From Candidatus Woesearchaeota archaeon (GTDB lineage: Archaea; Nanobdellota; Nanobdellia; Woesearchaeales; WJKV01), in assembly GCA_019323355.1 (NCBI GenBank), contig JAHWHI010000042.1, positions 1 to 25,015 on the forward strand: 25,015 nucleotides of DNA, given 5' to 3'. Position numbers and translations under genes: made by a program. Numbering within the stretch: the stretch's first letter is position 1; each line of letters opens with the position of its first letter. Below the pieces are notes generated by a model. That model ran no database searches, was not told the DNA's origin, and saw only the letters and a program-made list of their open reading frames with translations. Below are positions 14,068 through 22,552 of this stretch, one piece after another.

Positions 14068-15039
14068 ATGACATCAGAAAATGCATTAGTTCCTTTTCAT
14101 GAGGAAGGACCGAGACCAGAAGATGGCATTGCTTGGCTGAGTACATTGCCAGAGGGGGAAGGGAGATTTATTCAAAGATGTACGGATTCTGTTGTAAGTT
14201 TTTCTCAAGGAAGTTATAGAAATTTTTTTCAGAACTGCGGGCTTTATGCTGTTGGCAGCTCTTTACGAGGAGCGCATAATGATGTCGACATTGTTCTTGT
14301 CGGATTAGATTTCAGAGCTGTGATAGAATATGATAAAGTTTTTCTGATGGATCCAGAAGCATTGATCGCAGAAAAAGTAGTTGTTCCCCCATACAAATTT
14401 GAAATTTTATCTGAAGAAGGCGAAGAACCTATGGTATTGAGGCCTGCCAGTCACAATACAGAATCAATTGATAGTATCACTTTTATGGGAATAGAACATG
14501 GAGGTGTAAAGTATGATTACGATCTTCACAGGTTGGCAGGTGACTCTTTGACCATGGAATCTTTTTGCGCGAAAAGAGGCAAACTCAGTAATTTAGTAAC
14601 TGATTTGAAAGATCACGTTGGAAAAAGCATGCAGGCTGCAACTACGCGCCTTGATGATCCGTTTGAACAATATTTTCATGAAGATTCATGGTTCTTAGTG
14701 ACTCGTTTTGGAATATTTCCATTAGATCCGGAAAGCTCTGTTAGTGTGCCTGTTCCTCAAGAGTTCAAACTTCCACATCCCCCGATTGATTTTATATTTC
14801 ACGCTGAAAATCTACATCCCGCTGCCTGGAAAGAACATCAGAGAAGATACAATCTGCCGTTTGTTGCTTTATATGAATGGCCCATGGCAAATATGAATGT
14901 TGAACAGAGACTGACTCTTACTGATCTTCCTCAACCTGAATTTATTGATCCCAAAGGAACAGAAAGAGTTAAGTGTAATATCTATTTTCCATATCTTGGA
15001 GACCCTCCAATATTTGTAGAGAAGAAAAATCCTGTTTGA
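14068..15039 (+). CDS. Nucleotidyltransferase-fold protein of unknown role
   Basis: A 323-residue protein with the nucleotidyltransferase superfamily signature near residues 58-75: LYAVGSSLRGAHNDVDIVLV. The GS motif is followed by a D-x-D pair (DVD) that would bind metal and nucleotide. A third acidic residue is probably in a later strand (VKYDYDL near residue 155 is the best candidate). The C-terminal half is rich in aromatic residues and is not recognised. Members of this superfamily include CCA-adding enzymes, aminoglycoside transferases and toxin-type transferases; none is specifically matched. No membrane segment is seen. It has its own leaderless promoter and no operon partner, so the substrate remains unknown. 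Confidence 0.65.
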   Translation: MTSENALVPFHEEGPRPEDGIAWLSTLPEGEGRFIQRCTDSVVSFSQGSYRNFFQNCGLYAVGSSLRGAHNDVDIVLVGLDFRAVIEYDKVFLMDPEALIAEKVVVPPYKFEILSEEGEEPMVLRPASHNTESIDSITFMGIEHGGVKYDYDLHRLAGDSLTMESFCAKRGKLSNLVTDLKDHVGKSMQAATTRLDDPFEQYFHEDSWFLVTRFGIFPLDPESSVSVPVPQEFKLPHPPIDFIFHAENLHPAAWKEHQRRYNLPFVALYEWPMANMNVEQRLTLTDLPQPEFIDPKGTERVKCNIYFPYLGDPPIFVEKKNPV

Positions 15040-15044
15040 ACCAC

Positions 15045-15055
15045 AAGATTTATAT
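15045..15055 (+). promoter_or_regulatory. TATA promoter of the exporter operon
   Basis: AAGATTTATAT is centred about 27 nt before the ATG at 15079. It supports that start rather than the in-frame TTG at 15067 and implies a leaderless four-gene transcript. Confidence 0.6.
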
Positions 15056-15078
15056 CCCATTCTTTATTGTTCTATATT

Positions 15079-15771
15079 ATGAAAAAGAGGGCTATTATTG
15101 AGCTGAAGAATGTCTGGAAGATCTATGAGATGGGAGATTCCAAGGTAGAGGCTCTGAGAGGCCTGAATCTTGAGGTTAGAGAAGGAGAATTCTTGATAAT
15201 AATGGGGCCGAGCGGTTCTGGAAAGTCAACATGCGTAAATATGGTCGGCTGTCTGGACCTGCCTACAAAAGGCTCTGTCATACTTGACGGACAGGATATC
15301 AGCAAACTGAGCGAATCTGAATTAGCCCAGATAAGAGGACGGAAGATAGGGTTCATATTCCAGACCTTTAATCTGATAAATACGCTAACAGCTGTTGAAA
15401 ATGTGGCACTTCCTATGATATTCCAGGGGTCCTCTGAAAGCGAAAGACTTAAAAGGGCAAAATACCTGCTAGATTTAGTGGAGCTTGAGCACAGGTTTAC
15501 GCACAAGCCAAACGAGCTGAGCGGCGGTGAAAGGCAGAGAGTTGCCATTGCCCGTTCATTATCAAATAATCCAGAAGTGATTCTGGCTGATGAGCCTACT
15601 GGTAATCTTGACAGCAAGACAGGAAGGATTGTTGTGGATTTCCTGCGGACGCTTCACACAAAAGAGAAAAAGACTATCATCATGGTGACACATGATCCTG
15701 GTCTTGCAAAGTTTGCTGACCGTGTCGTGCACTTGCGTGATGGTCAGATTATAGATAAAAAGAGGAGATAG
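15079..15771 (+). CDS. ABC transporter ATPase, MacB/LolD type
   Basis: A 230-residue ATP-binding subunit that would power the two permeases encoded downstream. The Walker A motif is GPSGSGKST, the Q-loop lies in FIFQTFNLI, the signature is LSGGERQR, Walker B is VILADEPTGNLDSKTG, and the switch His is in VTHDPGLAKFADR. The family (MacB, LolD, FtsE and similar) works with FtsX-type permeases in mechanotransmission or export, or in lipoprotein or peptide handling, rather than classic channel transport. The stop codon is directly followed by the next start codon. Cargo is not known. Confidence 0.94.
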   Translation: MKKRAIIELKNVWKIYEMGDSKVEALRGLNLEVREGEFLIIMGPSGSGKSTCVNMVGCLDLPTKGSVILDGQDISKLSESELAQIRGRKIGFIFQTFNLINTLTAVENVALPMIFQGSSESERLKRAKYLLDLVELEHRFTHKPNELSGGERQRVAIARSLSNNPEVILADEPTGNLDSKTGRIVVDFLRTLHTKEKKTIIMVTHDPGLAKFADRVVHLRDGQIIDKKRR

Positions 15772-17049
15772 ATGATGAAGAGAATTTTGATAGCAATCTT
15801 AGTATTACTTATTCTGATACCTAGTGTTCATAGTGCTACTGTGCTAAGCACTGGCCAGAAAAGCATCGGTCTCAAAGACTTAAAGATCACATTTCTAAAT
15901 CAAGATCCTGATCCTGTAGAGCCTGGAGAGGAAGTTGATGTAAGGTTCAGGGCAGAGAATATGGGGCAGTATAGAATAGAAGACATCATGTTTGAGATCC
16001 TGACAGATTACCCGTTTGAATTATTAAATCCAGAAGATGCTGAAGTTGATATTGGGACACTAGATGCTTCCCAAAGAGGAAAGGACAGCGCCATCTTCAG
16101 CTGGAAGCTTCGTGTAGATCCGTATGCAATTGAAGGCGGATCAAATGAATTTGAGATTCGGTACTATGTTGAGGGAAGGCCTGCAGCCATCAAGCTAGAA
16201 CCTTTCCAGCTGAATGTAAGATCACGGGACATTGTCCTTGCTGTTGGCGAGATAAAATCAACACCAGAAGAAGTCGCGCCAGGGCAGGAGATTGAGATCT
16301 CGATTCCAATAATGAATCTTGCTGACAGTGATATCGATGATGTGAGGGTGAAGCTTGATCTTGAAGGTTTTCCATTCGCAACAGTCGGAAGCACAAACGA
16401 ACAAGTCATACAGATGCTTAGGCGAAGAGAAGTGAAAAATGTAAATTTCACTCTTGTTGCAAACAGTGACGCTGACCTGAAGACGCATAATATTCCTTTG
16501 CTGATAAAGTTCACTGACAAGTTTGATACTGACCATGAACTGCAGGGAAAGTTCGGAGTGCAAGTATATGAGGTTCCAGACTATCGTGTTACTCTTGCTG
16601 ACGTCGAGATCGACAAGCAGGAAGTATTCCTTTCAAATACAAAAGGACGTGTAATAGTTGCGTTCTCCAATACTGGAAGAGGAGATATCAATGCACTGAA
16701 CATAAAACTTCTTCCTTCAGATGATTATCAGATCATCACTAAAGATGAATTATACATAGGTGATCTTGAAAGCGATGATTATGAGACTGCTGAGTTCGAC
16801 ATCTATGTCAAGAAAGTCGAAAGAGATGTTCCTCTTAAATTAGAGCTGACCTATAAAGACAGTGAGAATACCGAATTTCAGGACAAAGTGAATCTTGACC
16901 TGAAAGTCTATTCAAAGAAAGAGGCTGCAAAGCTTGGGCTTATAAAGCAGGGTAATCCTGCAGGTCTTTTGATATTCCTGATCATTGTTGCAAGTGTGGG
17001 GTACTGGTATTACAGGCGCCGAAAAAAGAAAAAGCAGAAAAAGAAGTAA
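15772..17049 (+). CDS. Membrane-anchored COG1361-type (CARDB/NEW3-like) surface protein
   Basis: A 425-residue exported protein. A signal peptide occupies about residues 1-22 (RILIAILVLLILIPSVHS). Three or so repeated beta-sandwich domains follow, recognisable by phrases such as DPVEPGEEVDVRFRAENMG, EVAPGQEIEISIPIMNLA and VIVAFSNTGRGDINALNI. A C-terminal transmembrane helix (about 397-413) ends in a lysine/arginine tail. This is the usual architecture of archaeal S-layer-associated COG1361 proteins. Those are often encoded beside MacB-type ATPases and permeases, as here, and may act as the extracellular adaptor of the complex. Translation probably starts at the first of two adjacent ATG codons, preceded by GAGGAG. 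A T-rich tract follows the stop codon. Confidence 0.88.
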   Translation: MMKRILIAILVLLILIPSVHSATVLSTGQKSIGLKDLKITFLNQDPDPVEPGEEVDVRFRAENMGQYRIEDIMFEILTDYPFELLNPEDAEVDIGTLDASQRGKDSAIFSWKLRVDPYAIEGGSNEFEIRYYVEGRPAAIKLEPFQLNVRSRDIVLAVGEIKSTPEEVAPGQEIEISIPIMNLADSDIDDVRVKLDLEGFPFATVGSTNEQVIQMLRRREVKNVNFTLVANSDADLKTHNIPLLIKFTDKFDTDHELQGKFGVQVYEVPDYRVTLADVEIDKQEVFLSNTKGRVIVAFSNTGRGDINALNIKLLPSDDYQIITKDELYIGDLESDDYETAEFDIYVKKVERDVPLKLELTYKDSENTEFQDKVNLDLKVYSKKEAAKLGLIKQGNPAGLLIFLIIVASVGYWYYRRRKKKKQKKK

Positions 17050-17051
17050 GC

Positions 17052-17064
17052 ATTTTCTTTTTTT
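17052..17064 (+). terminator. Intra-operon T-tract
   Basis: ATTTTCTTTTTTTG lies between the surface-protein gene and the first permease. No good TATA element is seen after it. It could be a partial terminator that lowers permease expression relative to the adaptor and ATPase. Confidence 0.35.
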
Positions 17065-17074
17065 GTGAATTAAG

Positions 17075-18262
17075 ATGATTAAAGATTATTTTATCATTGC
17101 ATTCAAGAATCTGAGGGAGAGACAGCTGCGTTCTTGGCTAACCATTCTTGGAATTATAATCAGTGTTGCTAGTATTATCGCTTTGATAAGCATAAGCAGC
17201 GGTTTAGAGGCAAGCATCAAGGAACAGTTCATAAAGTTCGGAAGCAACCGTTTCTATGTCATGGTTCCTGGAGGGCAGCCTGGTTCCCAGGCAGGCCTGA
17301 CAATGAAGGATGTCTCAACTCTTGAAAGCCTAGCTGATGTCGATTACGTAACTCCTTATCTGATTATTCCAAGCGCAGAGCTGGAGTATTCAAAAAAAAC
17401 TTCCTACGGCTCTCTTATAGCATGGCCGACTGAGGACAGTGAAGAGCGTTTTGAGGATTATGATCTTACTTTTTCAGAAGGAGGGGCTTTCAAGGAAGGG
17501 CAGAAGTATGCCATGATACTAGGCAGTCTTGTTGCGACTGATACTTTTGACAAGGATGTCCATGTCAAGAACAAGATTACTGTCAAAGATGTGAAATTCG
17601 AGGTTGTCGGCATCCTTGACTCTCTTGGGAATAGGCAGGACGATATGCAGATCTATATTCCTATGGATACTGCGCGGGATGTCTTTGACAAGCCTGATGA
17701 AGTCAGTTTTATTGATGTGACAATGAAGTCTGGACGTGACATCGACGCTGTTGCTGACCGTGCGAAACGCCTGTTGGAGAGGCGGCGGAAGGACGAGAAC
17801 TTTGAGATACTCACTCCAACACAGATTCTTAAATTCTTATCACAGACACTTGGCATTGTCCAGGCTATCCTGGTCAGTATCGCTGCCATAAGTTTGATTG
17901 TGGGTGCTGTCGGAATCATGAACAGCATGTACACAAGTGTCATTGAGAGGACAAAGACTATCGGCATCATGAAAAGCATTGGCGCGCGCAACAAAGATGT
18001 CCTGTTACTGTTTTTGTTCGAGAGCGGGATGATAGGTTTTGTCGGAGGCATAATAGGTATTATTCTCGGTTATATGGCATCGTATTCTGTATCTGTGTTT
18101 GCAGCTGCTGCGGGATACAGTATCTTGAAGATACATCTCGACGTGTTCCTGATTGTCGGCGGTCTTTTGTTCGCTACCCTGATCGGAATGCTTTCCGGTG
18201 CACTGCCTTCTAGAAGCGCCTCAAAATTGTCCCCTGTTGACGCACTGAGGTGGTCGCAGTGA
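17075..18262 (+). CDS. MacB/FtsX-family ABC transporter permease 1
   Basis: A 395-residue permease with the MacB/FtsX topology: one N-terminal transmembrane helix (about 20-43, in SWLTILGIIISVASIIALISI), a large extracytoplasmic domain of about 220 residues, and three C-terminal helices (about 268-292, 318-342 and 355-380). The conserved block near helix 2, VGAVGIMNSMYTSVIERTKT, and the following IGIMKSIGAR are typical of the family and contact the ATPase. It is a paralogue of the next gene, and the pair probably forms a heterodimer. No Shine-Dalgarno site is evident before its ATG. Confidence 0.92.
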   Translation: MIKDYFIIAFKNLRERQLRSWLTILGIIISVASIIALISISSGLEASIKEQFIKFGSNRFYVMVPGGQPGSQAGLTMKDVSTLESLADVDYVTPYLIIPSAELEYSKKTSYGSLIAWPTEDSEERFEDYDLTFSEGGAFKEGQKYAMILGSLVATDTFDKDVHVKNKITVKDVKFEVVGILDSLGNRQDDMQIYIPMDTARDVFDKPDEVSFIDVTMKSGRDIDAVADRAKRLLERRRKDENFEILTPTQILKFLSQTLGIVQAILVSIAAISLIVGAVGIMNSMYTSVIERTKTIGIMKSIGARNKDVLLLFLFESGMIGFVGGIIGIILGYMASYSVSVFAAAAGYSILKIHLDVFLIVGGLLFATLIGMLSGALPSRSASKLSPVDALRWSQ

Positions 18263-19452
18263 TCCTGGAATATTTCAGGCTGGCATTGAAGAACATGCGG
18301 AGTAGAAAACTGCGAAGTTATCTTACTATGATTGGAATTATCATCGGTGTGACTGCATTGATCGCACTTGTCACATTAGGCCAGGGCCTGCAGAACAGTG
18401 TGACTGAGCAGTTTGATAAGTTCGGCACACGGCGTCTGTTCATCGGTCCTAAGATTGTATCTGGGTTTGGCACACCTACTGGTGTGTCTGAACTGACAGA
18501 GAAAGATATTGATACCTTGAAAAAAATCTCTTATCTTGAGTATGTTGTTCCTATGCTCTCGACAAACTATCAGGTTGAATACAATAATCGAAAAGAATCC
18601 ATGGGGGTCTATGGAATCGGGACAGAGGATACAAAACGTTCGTTCTCTGACCTGGACATTGATATTGAGGAGGGCAGATTTCTCGAGGAGAATGACCGTT
18701 ATAATGTTGTCATAGGATACAAGCTAGCAGAGGATATGTTTGACAAGAAGATCCATCTGAAAAGCAGTATCCGGATAAACAATGTCAAGTTCCGTGTGAT
18801 TGGAATATTTGAGGAACAGGGAGATCGAGACACTGATTATTCTATCTATATCCCTATCGACACAATGCGCGAGTTTATCGGCAAAGAGGATGCTGTAAGC
18901 GCGATAACAGCCAACGTGAAAAAAGGTGTTGATCTTGATGACGCTGTCAAAAAGATCGAGCGCGAACTTGAGCGGGCGCGTGACGATGAAAATTTCCAGA
19001 TCACAACTCCGCAGAAAATCAAGGAACAGACAGGTATGATACTTGGGATTGTGAATCTGGTTGTCTCTGCGATCGCAGCTATAAGTTTGATTGTCGGTGG
19101 TCTTGGAATAATGAACAGCATGTATACCAGTGTTCTTGAAAGGACACGGGAGATCGGTGTGATGAAAGCTATCGGCGCGCGTAACAGCAATGTGTTCGGT
19201 TTCTTTGTTGTAGAAAGCGGAATAATGGGTTTTGTCGGAGGAGCTGTCGGAATCATAATCGGTCTTGCAATGAGCCTTGGGCTTGCAGCTGCGATAAATG
19301 CAACTGGTTTTGTAACTATCAGCATGAGTGTGAGCTATTCACTTGTTGTGTTCGGCCTTTTGTTTTCGTTCGGGCTTGGGATGGCGTCCGGAGCACTGCC
19401 TGCTATGCGTGCTGCACGTTTAAAACCTGTGGATGCCTTGAGATACGAGTAA
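18259..19452 (+). CDS. MacB/FtsX-family ABC transporter permease 2
   Basis: A 397-residue paralogue of the preceding permease with the same one-plus-three helix topology. It shares the block GLGIMNSMYTSVLERTRE and the IGVMKAIGARNSNV motif. I place the start at GTG 18259, which overlaps the upstream stop as GTGA and lies 5 nt after the Shine-Dalgarno sequence GAGGTGG (18247-18253). From there the protein begins MILEYFRLALKN, aligning with MIKDYFIIAFKN of its partner. The GTG at 18250 is a less likely alternative. Close paralogy and coupling suggest a tandem duplication that gave an obligate heterodimeric exporter. Confidence 0.9.
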   Translation: MILEYFRLALKNMRSRKLRSYLTMIGIIIGVTALIALVTLGQGLQNSVTEQFDKFGTRRLFIGPKIVSGFGTPTGVSELTEKDIDTLKKISYLEYVVPMLSTNYQVEYNNRKESMGVYGIGTEDTKRSFSDLDIDIEEGRFLEENDRYNVVIGYKLAEDMFDKKIHLKSSIRINNVKFRVIGIFEEQGDRDTDYSIYIPIDTMREFIGKEDAVSAITANVKKGVDLDDAVKKIERELERARDDENFQITTPQKIKEQTGMILGIVNLVVSAIAAISLIVGGLGIMNSMYTSVLERTREIGVMKAIGARNSNVFGFFVVESGIMGFVGGAVGIIIGLAMSLGLAAAINATGFVTISMSVSYSLVVFGLLFSFGLGMASGALPAMRAARLKPVDALRYE

Positions 19453-19456
19453 TTAG

Positions 19457-19469
19457 AAACCTTTATAAA
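19457..19469 (+). promoter_or_regulatory. TATA promoter of secFD
   Basis: AAACCTTTATAAA lies about 40 nt before the secF ATG. The predicted leader is about 12 nt, as for secA, unlike the leaderless majority. Confidence 0.6.
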
Positions 19470-19503
19470 GCAATTAGGAATCTTTTCTAGCAAGGGGTTA
19501 TAT

Positions 19504-20424
19504 ATGGGGACTAAAAAGAAGCTATTACATATATATGATGTTCATTATAAGAAATTGTTCTGGATTCCGGTAATTATACTGATATTGTCTCTTGTACAAA
19601 TAGGGTTCCAGATCGGCACAACAGGAGATTTTGTTGGAAAAGGCGTTTCCCTGAAAGGAGGCATATCCCTTACAGTTGAGACGCAGTATTCTGATATTGG
19701 CGAGCTTAAGGACTTTTTGCTTTCAAAGTATCCAACTGAAGATTTTGATATCCGGGTGTCAACAAAAGCCGGAAGCCAAACAGGGATCATAATCGAAGCA
19801 ACATCTGGAGTTGGTGCAGACAGACTTGTTGACACAATTAAGGACAAATTGAATGTTGCTGATAAGAAGATATCAATCGGAACAGTATCTCCAAGATTCT
19901 CAGCAGGATTTTTCAAGACAGCTATCATTGCAGTTCTGATAGCATTCATATTCATGGGACTTGTTGTATTCTATTATTTCAGGGTGCCTATCCCTTCGTT
20001 GGCTGTCATACTTTGTGCGTTTTCAGATATTATATGTTCTATTGCTATTTTTAATTTGCTTGGGGGAAAATTAGGGACTGGAGGAGTTGCAGCTTTCCTG
20101 ATGCTGATAGGTTATTCTGTTGACACTGATATTCTGCTTTCCACCCGTGTGCTGAAGCACGGTCACGGAACAACATTCGAGAGAATAATCAATGCAATGA
20201 AAACAGGTATGACTATGTCACTGACAACCATTGCTGCACTTACTGTCGGTCTAATCTTTTCACAATCAGAAGTACTTAAACAGATATTCACTATACTGCT
20301 TATCGGTCTATTATTAGACCTGCCGATGACCTGGCTGCAGAACACCGCGATCCTGCGATGGTACTTGGAGCCTAAAAAACCTAAGTCTGAAGTTGTTGAA
20401 CAGAAGAAAGAGGAAGAACAATGA
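19504..20424 (+). CDS. secF: Protein translocase subunit SecF
   Basis: A 306-residue SecF, the smaller partner of the SecDF membrane complex, which assists the late stages of protein export using the ion gradient. Transmembrane helix 1 is near residues 16-33. GKGVSLKGGISLTVET resembles the conserved DF(x)GG region, and a periplasmic-type domain extends to about residue 135. Five more helices (about 138-290) follow, carrying AAFLMLIGYSVDTDILLSTRVLK, the signature with the conserved Asp pair. Gene order F then D with coupled translation and the length are typical of archaeal SecDF. A charged tail (KKPKSEVVEQKKEEE) ends the protein. Confidence 0.93.
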   Translation: MGTKKKLLHIYDVHYKKLFWIPVIILILSLVQIGFQIGTTGDFVGKGVSLKGGISLTVETQYSDIGELKDFLLSKYPTEDFDIRVSTKAGSQTGIIIEATSGVGADRLVDTIKDKLNVADKKISIGTVSPRFSAGFFKTAIIAVLIAFIFMGLVVFYYFRVPIPSLAVILCAFSDIICSIAIFNLLGGKLGTGGVAAFLMLIGYSVDTDILLSTRVLKHGHGTTFERIINAMKTGMTMSLTTIAALTVGLIFSQSEVLKQIFTILLIGLLLDLPMTWLQNTAILRWYLEPKKPKSEVVEQKKEEEQ

Positions 20425-21971
20425 GTTCCATGAAAAAGATGAAAAAGATCTTTAAGAACACTCGTGTACTGATACTAATCTTCTTCTTACTGTGCGCTGC
20501 TTTTGCGATCTGGCCTTCATTCGGAAGAGAGGGTGTTGCTATCCAGAGCGTTGTGAAAGACAGTTCAGCTTATGAAGCAGGCATGATAGTTGATCCTGCT
20601 ACACGTCCTACTGCTAGAGAACGTATATTGTATGTTGATAATACTCCTATTAGTAATCTTGACTCATACTACGAATATATTGACCGGATCGGTCCAAATC
20701 GTACTGTCCGTGTCGAGACTGATAAAGATGTATATCACCTGACAACAATGGACACTGGTGAGCTTGGTATCGGAGTTGTAGATGCTCCTACATCTAACCT
20801 GCGTAAAGGTCTTGACCTTACAGGTGGAACCCGGGTATTTTTGCAGCCTGAGGAAGAGGTGGATGAGTATATACTTGATAATGTTGTAGATTCATTGAAA
20901 CTGCGGTTGAACACCTATGGCCTGTCAGATATTGTTGTCAAGAAAGTCACAATGCCTGACCAGTATATCATTGTAGAGATTGCTGGTGCAACACAGGAAG
21001 AAGTCAAAGATCTGATCTCTCAACAGGGTAAGTTCGAGGCAAAGATCGGAAACAAGACAGTGTTTGTCGGCGGAGAGGATATTGTATTTGTCGGAGTAGG
21101 TGCACAAGAAGCTTATGTCACTGAATGCGGTCCTTCTGGTCCAGATTCTTTTTCGTGCGGTTTCCAGTTTACAATCACAATCACACAGGATGCAGCAAAT
21201 CGTTTTGCAGACGCTACCAGTGATCTTGATATTGAAGGAGAACATCTGTCACAGCCTATAAGATTATTCCTGGATGATGAAGAGATAAGCAATCTTTCTA
21301 TTGCATCTGCATTGAAAGGACGTGCAATAACAACACCATCTATCACAGGCGGTTCTGGCGGACGGGACCAAAGGGAAGCTTATGATAATACACAGGCTGA
21401 GATGAACCAGTTGCAGACTATCCTTGAGACAGGTACACTTCCTGTTAAATTAGAGATTGTTGAATCTCTGACACTAAGTCCGTTCTTAGGGACCGAATTT
21501 ACTAAAAACGCGATCTTTGTCGGTCTGCTCGCAATATGTACTGTCGCTCTTGTTGTATTTCTGCGTTTCAGGAAACTGTCAATCGCAATACCTATGTTCG
21601 TGACAATGGTGAGCGAAGTTGTCCTATTGCTGGGACTTGCAGCTCTTACCAGCTGGCAGCTTGATCTGGCTGCAATAGCAGGTATTATTGTTGCTGCTGG
21701 TACTGGGGTGGACGATCAGATAGTCATCACAGACGAAGTTCTACGTGGAGAGACCAAAGCATCTTTCGGCTGGAAACAGAAACTGAAGCGTGCGTTCTTC
21801 ATCATAATGGCAGCGTATTTCACAACAGTTGTCGCTACAATCCCACTATTCTGGGCTGGTGCTGGTATCCTGAAAGGTTTCGCATTCATCACAATCGCTG
21901 GGGTCACATTCGGTGTTTTCATCACTAGGCCAGCATTCGCAGCTATCATCGAAACTCTTCTAGGTGATTAG
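20421..21971 (+). CDS. secD: Protein translocase subunit SecD with PDZ-like insertion
   Basis: A 516-residue SecD, the larger half of SecDF. After transmembrane helix 1 (about 16-31) comes a region of about 75 residues (about 36-110) that reads like a PDZ domain: VAIQSVVKDSSAYEAGM, then ERILYVDNTPISNLDSYYEYI. The SecD signature GLDLTGGTRVFLQPE and the P1 domain follow, then five C-terminal helices with the signature VAAGTGVDDQIVITDEVLRGE. PDZ domains bind peptide C-termini, so this one may contact substrates or a quality-control protease. Its start overlaps the secF stop by 4 nt with GAGG upstream, so secF and secD are translationally coupled. Confidence 0.93.
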   Translation: MSSMKKMKKIFKNTRVLILIFFLLCAAFAIWPSFGREGVAIQSVVKDSSAYEAGMIVDPATRPTARERILYVDNTPISNLDSYYEYIDRIGPNRTVRVETDKDVYHLTTMDTGELGIGVVDAPTSNLRKGLDLTGGTRVFLQPEEEVDEYILDNVVDSLKLRLNTYGLSDIVVKKVTMPDQYIIVEIAGATQEEVKDLISQQGKFEAKIGNKTVFVGGEDIVFVGVGAQEAYVTECGPSGPDSFSCGFQFTITITQDAANRFADATSDLDIEGEHLSQPIRLFLDDEEISNLSIASALKGRAITTPSITGGSGGRDQREAYDNTQAEMNQLQTILETGTLPVKLEIVESLTLSPFLGTEFTKNAIFVGLLAICTVALVVFLRFRKLSIAIPMFVTMVSEVVLLLGLAALTSWQLDLAAIAGIIVAAGTGVDDQIVITDEVLRGETKASFGWKQKLKRAFFIIMAAYFTTVVATIPLFWAGAGILKGFAFITIAGVTFGVFITRPAFAAIIETLLGD

Positions 21972-21976
21972 ATATA

Positions 21977-21988
21977 AAAGCTTAAATA
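21977..21988 (+). promoter_or_regulatory. BRE/TATA promoter of the hyp genes
   Basis: AAAGCTTAAATA places the AAGCTT element 33 nt before the hypA ATG, the spacing of the leaderless genes. It begins just after the secD stop codon. Confidence 0.6.
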
Positions 21989-22010
21989 CTAGAATTCTAT
22001 TTTCCCTTAT

Positions 22011-22334
22011 ATGCATGAACTGACATTTGCAAATAAAATAATTGAGGACGCAAAGAAACAGGGAGATGTTATTAGGATAGAGGTAGAAGTCGGAGATCTT
22101 GCGCATCTGCCTGCCAAAGATTTGGAGCGTGCCCTTAAAGATCTTGTTGACTGGAAGATCGAAGTAGTTGAGAAGAAAGCATGGGTGAAATGCGAGTGCG
22201 GGTATGAAGGCGAGCCTGAGATTGTCGACAAAAAGCATGATTATACATTATTCCAATGTCCAAAATGCGGAGCAATACCTGAGATAATTGACGGAGAGGA
22301 CATTATTCTGAAAGAAGTTGAGGTGAAAGATTAA
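22011..22334 (+). CDS. hypA: Hydrogenase nickel-insertion protein HypA
   Basis: HypA delivers nickel to the large subunit of NiFe hydrogenase. This 107-residue protein begins MHELTFA, with His2 as the canonical nickel ligand. Its zinc-binding loop holds KCECGYEG and QCPKCGA, giving CxC and CxxC pairs rather than two CxxC pairs. The length matches the family. It leads an operon with HypC one nucleotide downstream. The nearby hydrogenase large subunit and maturation protease are the expected clients of this cluster. HypB, HypD, HypE and HypF are not in the window. Confidence 0.93.
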   Translation: MHELTFANKIIEDAKKQGDVIRIEVEVGDLAHLPAKDLERALKDLVDWKIEVVEKKAWVKCECGYEGEPEIVDKKHDYTLFQCPKCGAIPEIIDGEDIILKEVEVKD

Positions 22335-22335
22335 G

Positions 22336-22542
22336 ATGTGTCTGGCTATACCTGGAAAAATAATTAAGATCTCTGGAGATGATGCAACCATAGAATATCC
22401 TGGAGAGAATCGCGTTGCAAAGATTGTCGACGGGGATTTTAAAGTTGGAGATTATGTATTTGTCTCTGCGCAGATAGTTGTGCAGAAGCTGACTGAAGAA
22501 GAGGCTCTCGCGAGCCTGGAGCAGTGGAAAAATCTTACCTGA
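22336..22542 (+). CDS. hypC: Hydrogenase maturation chaperone HypC
   Basis: HypC carries the iron centre with its cyanide and carbon monoxide ligands, with HypD, to the hydrogenase large subunit. This 68-residue protein begins MCLAIPGKI, with the essential Cys2 that becomes N-terminal after Met removal. It ends in the usual VGDYVFVSAQIVVQKL motif, a slightly divergent form of the YVLVHAGFAIEKL consensus. A perfect Shine-Dalgarno sequence, GAGGTGA (22322-22328 region), precedes it within the end of hypA. It is the second gene in the operon, followed 10 nt later by a HypC-domain-containing protein. Confidence 0.95.
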   Translation: MCLAIPGKIIKISGDDATIEYPGENRVAKIVDGDFKVGDYVFVSAQIVVQKLTEEEALASLEQWKNLT

Positions 22543-22552
22543 AGTTTATTTT

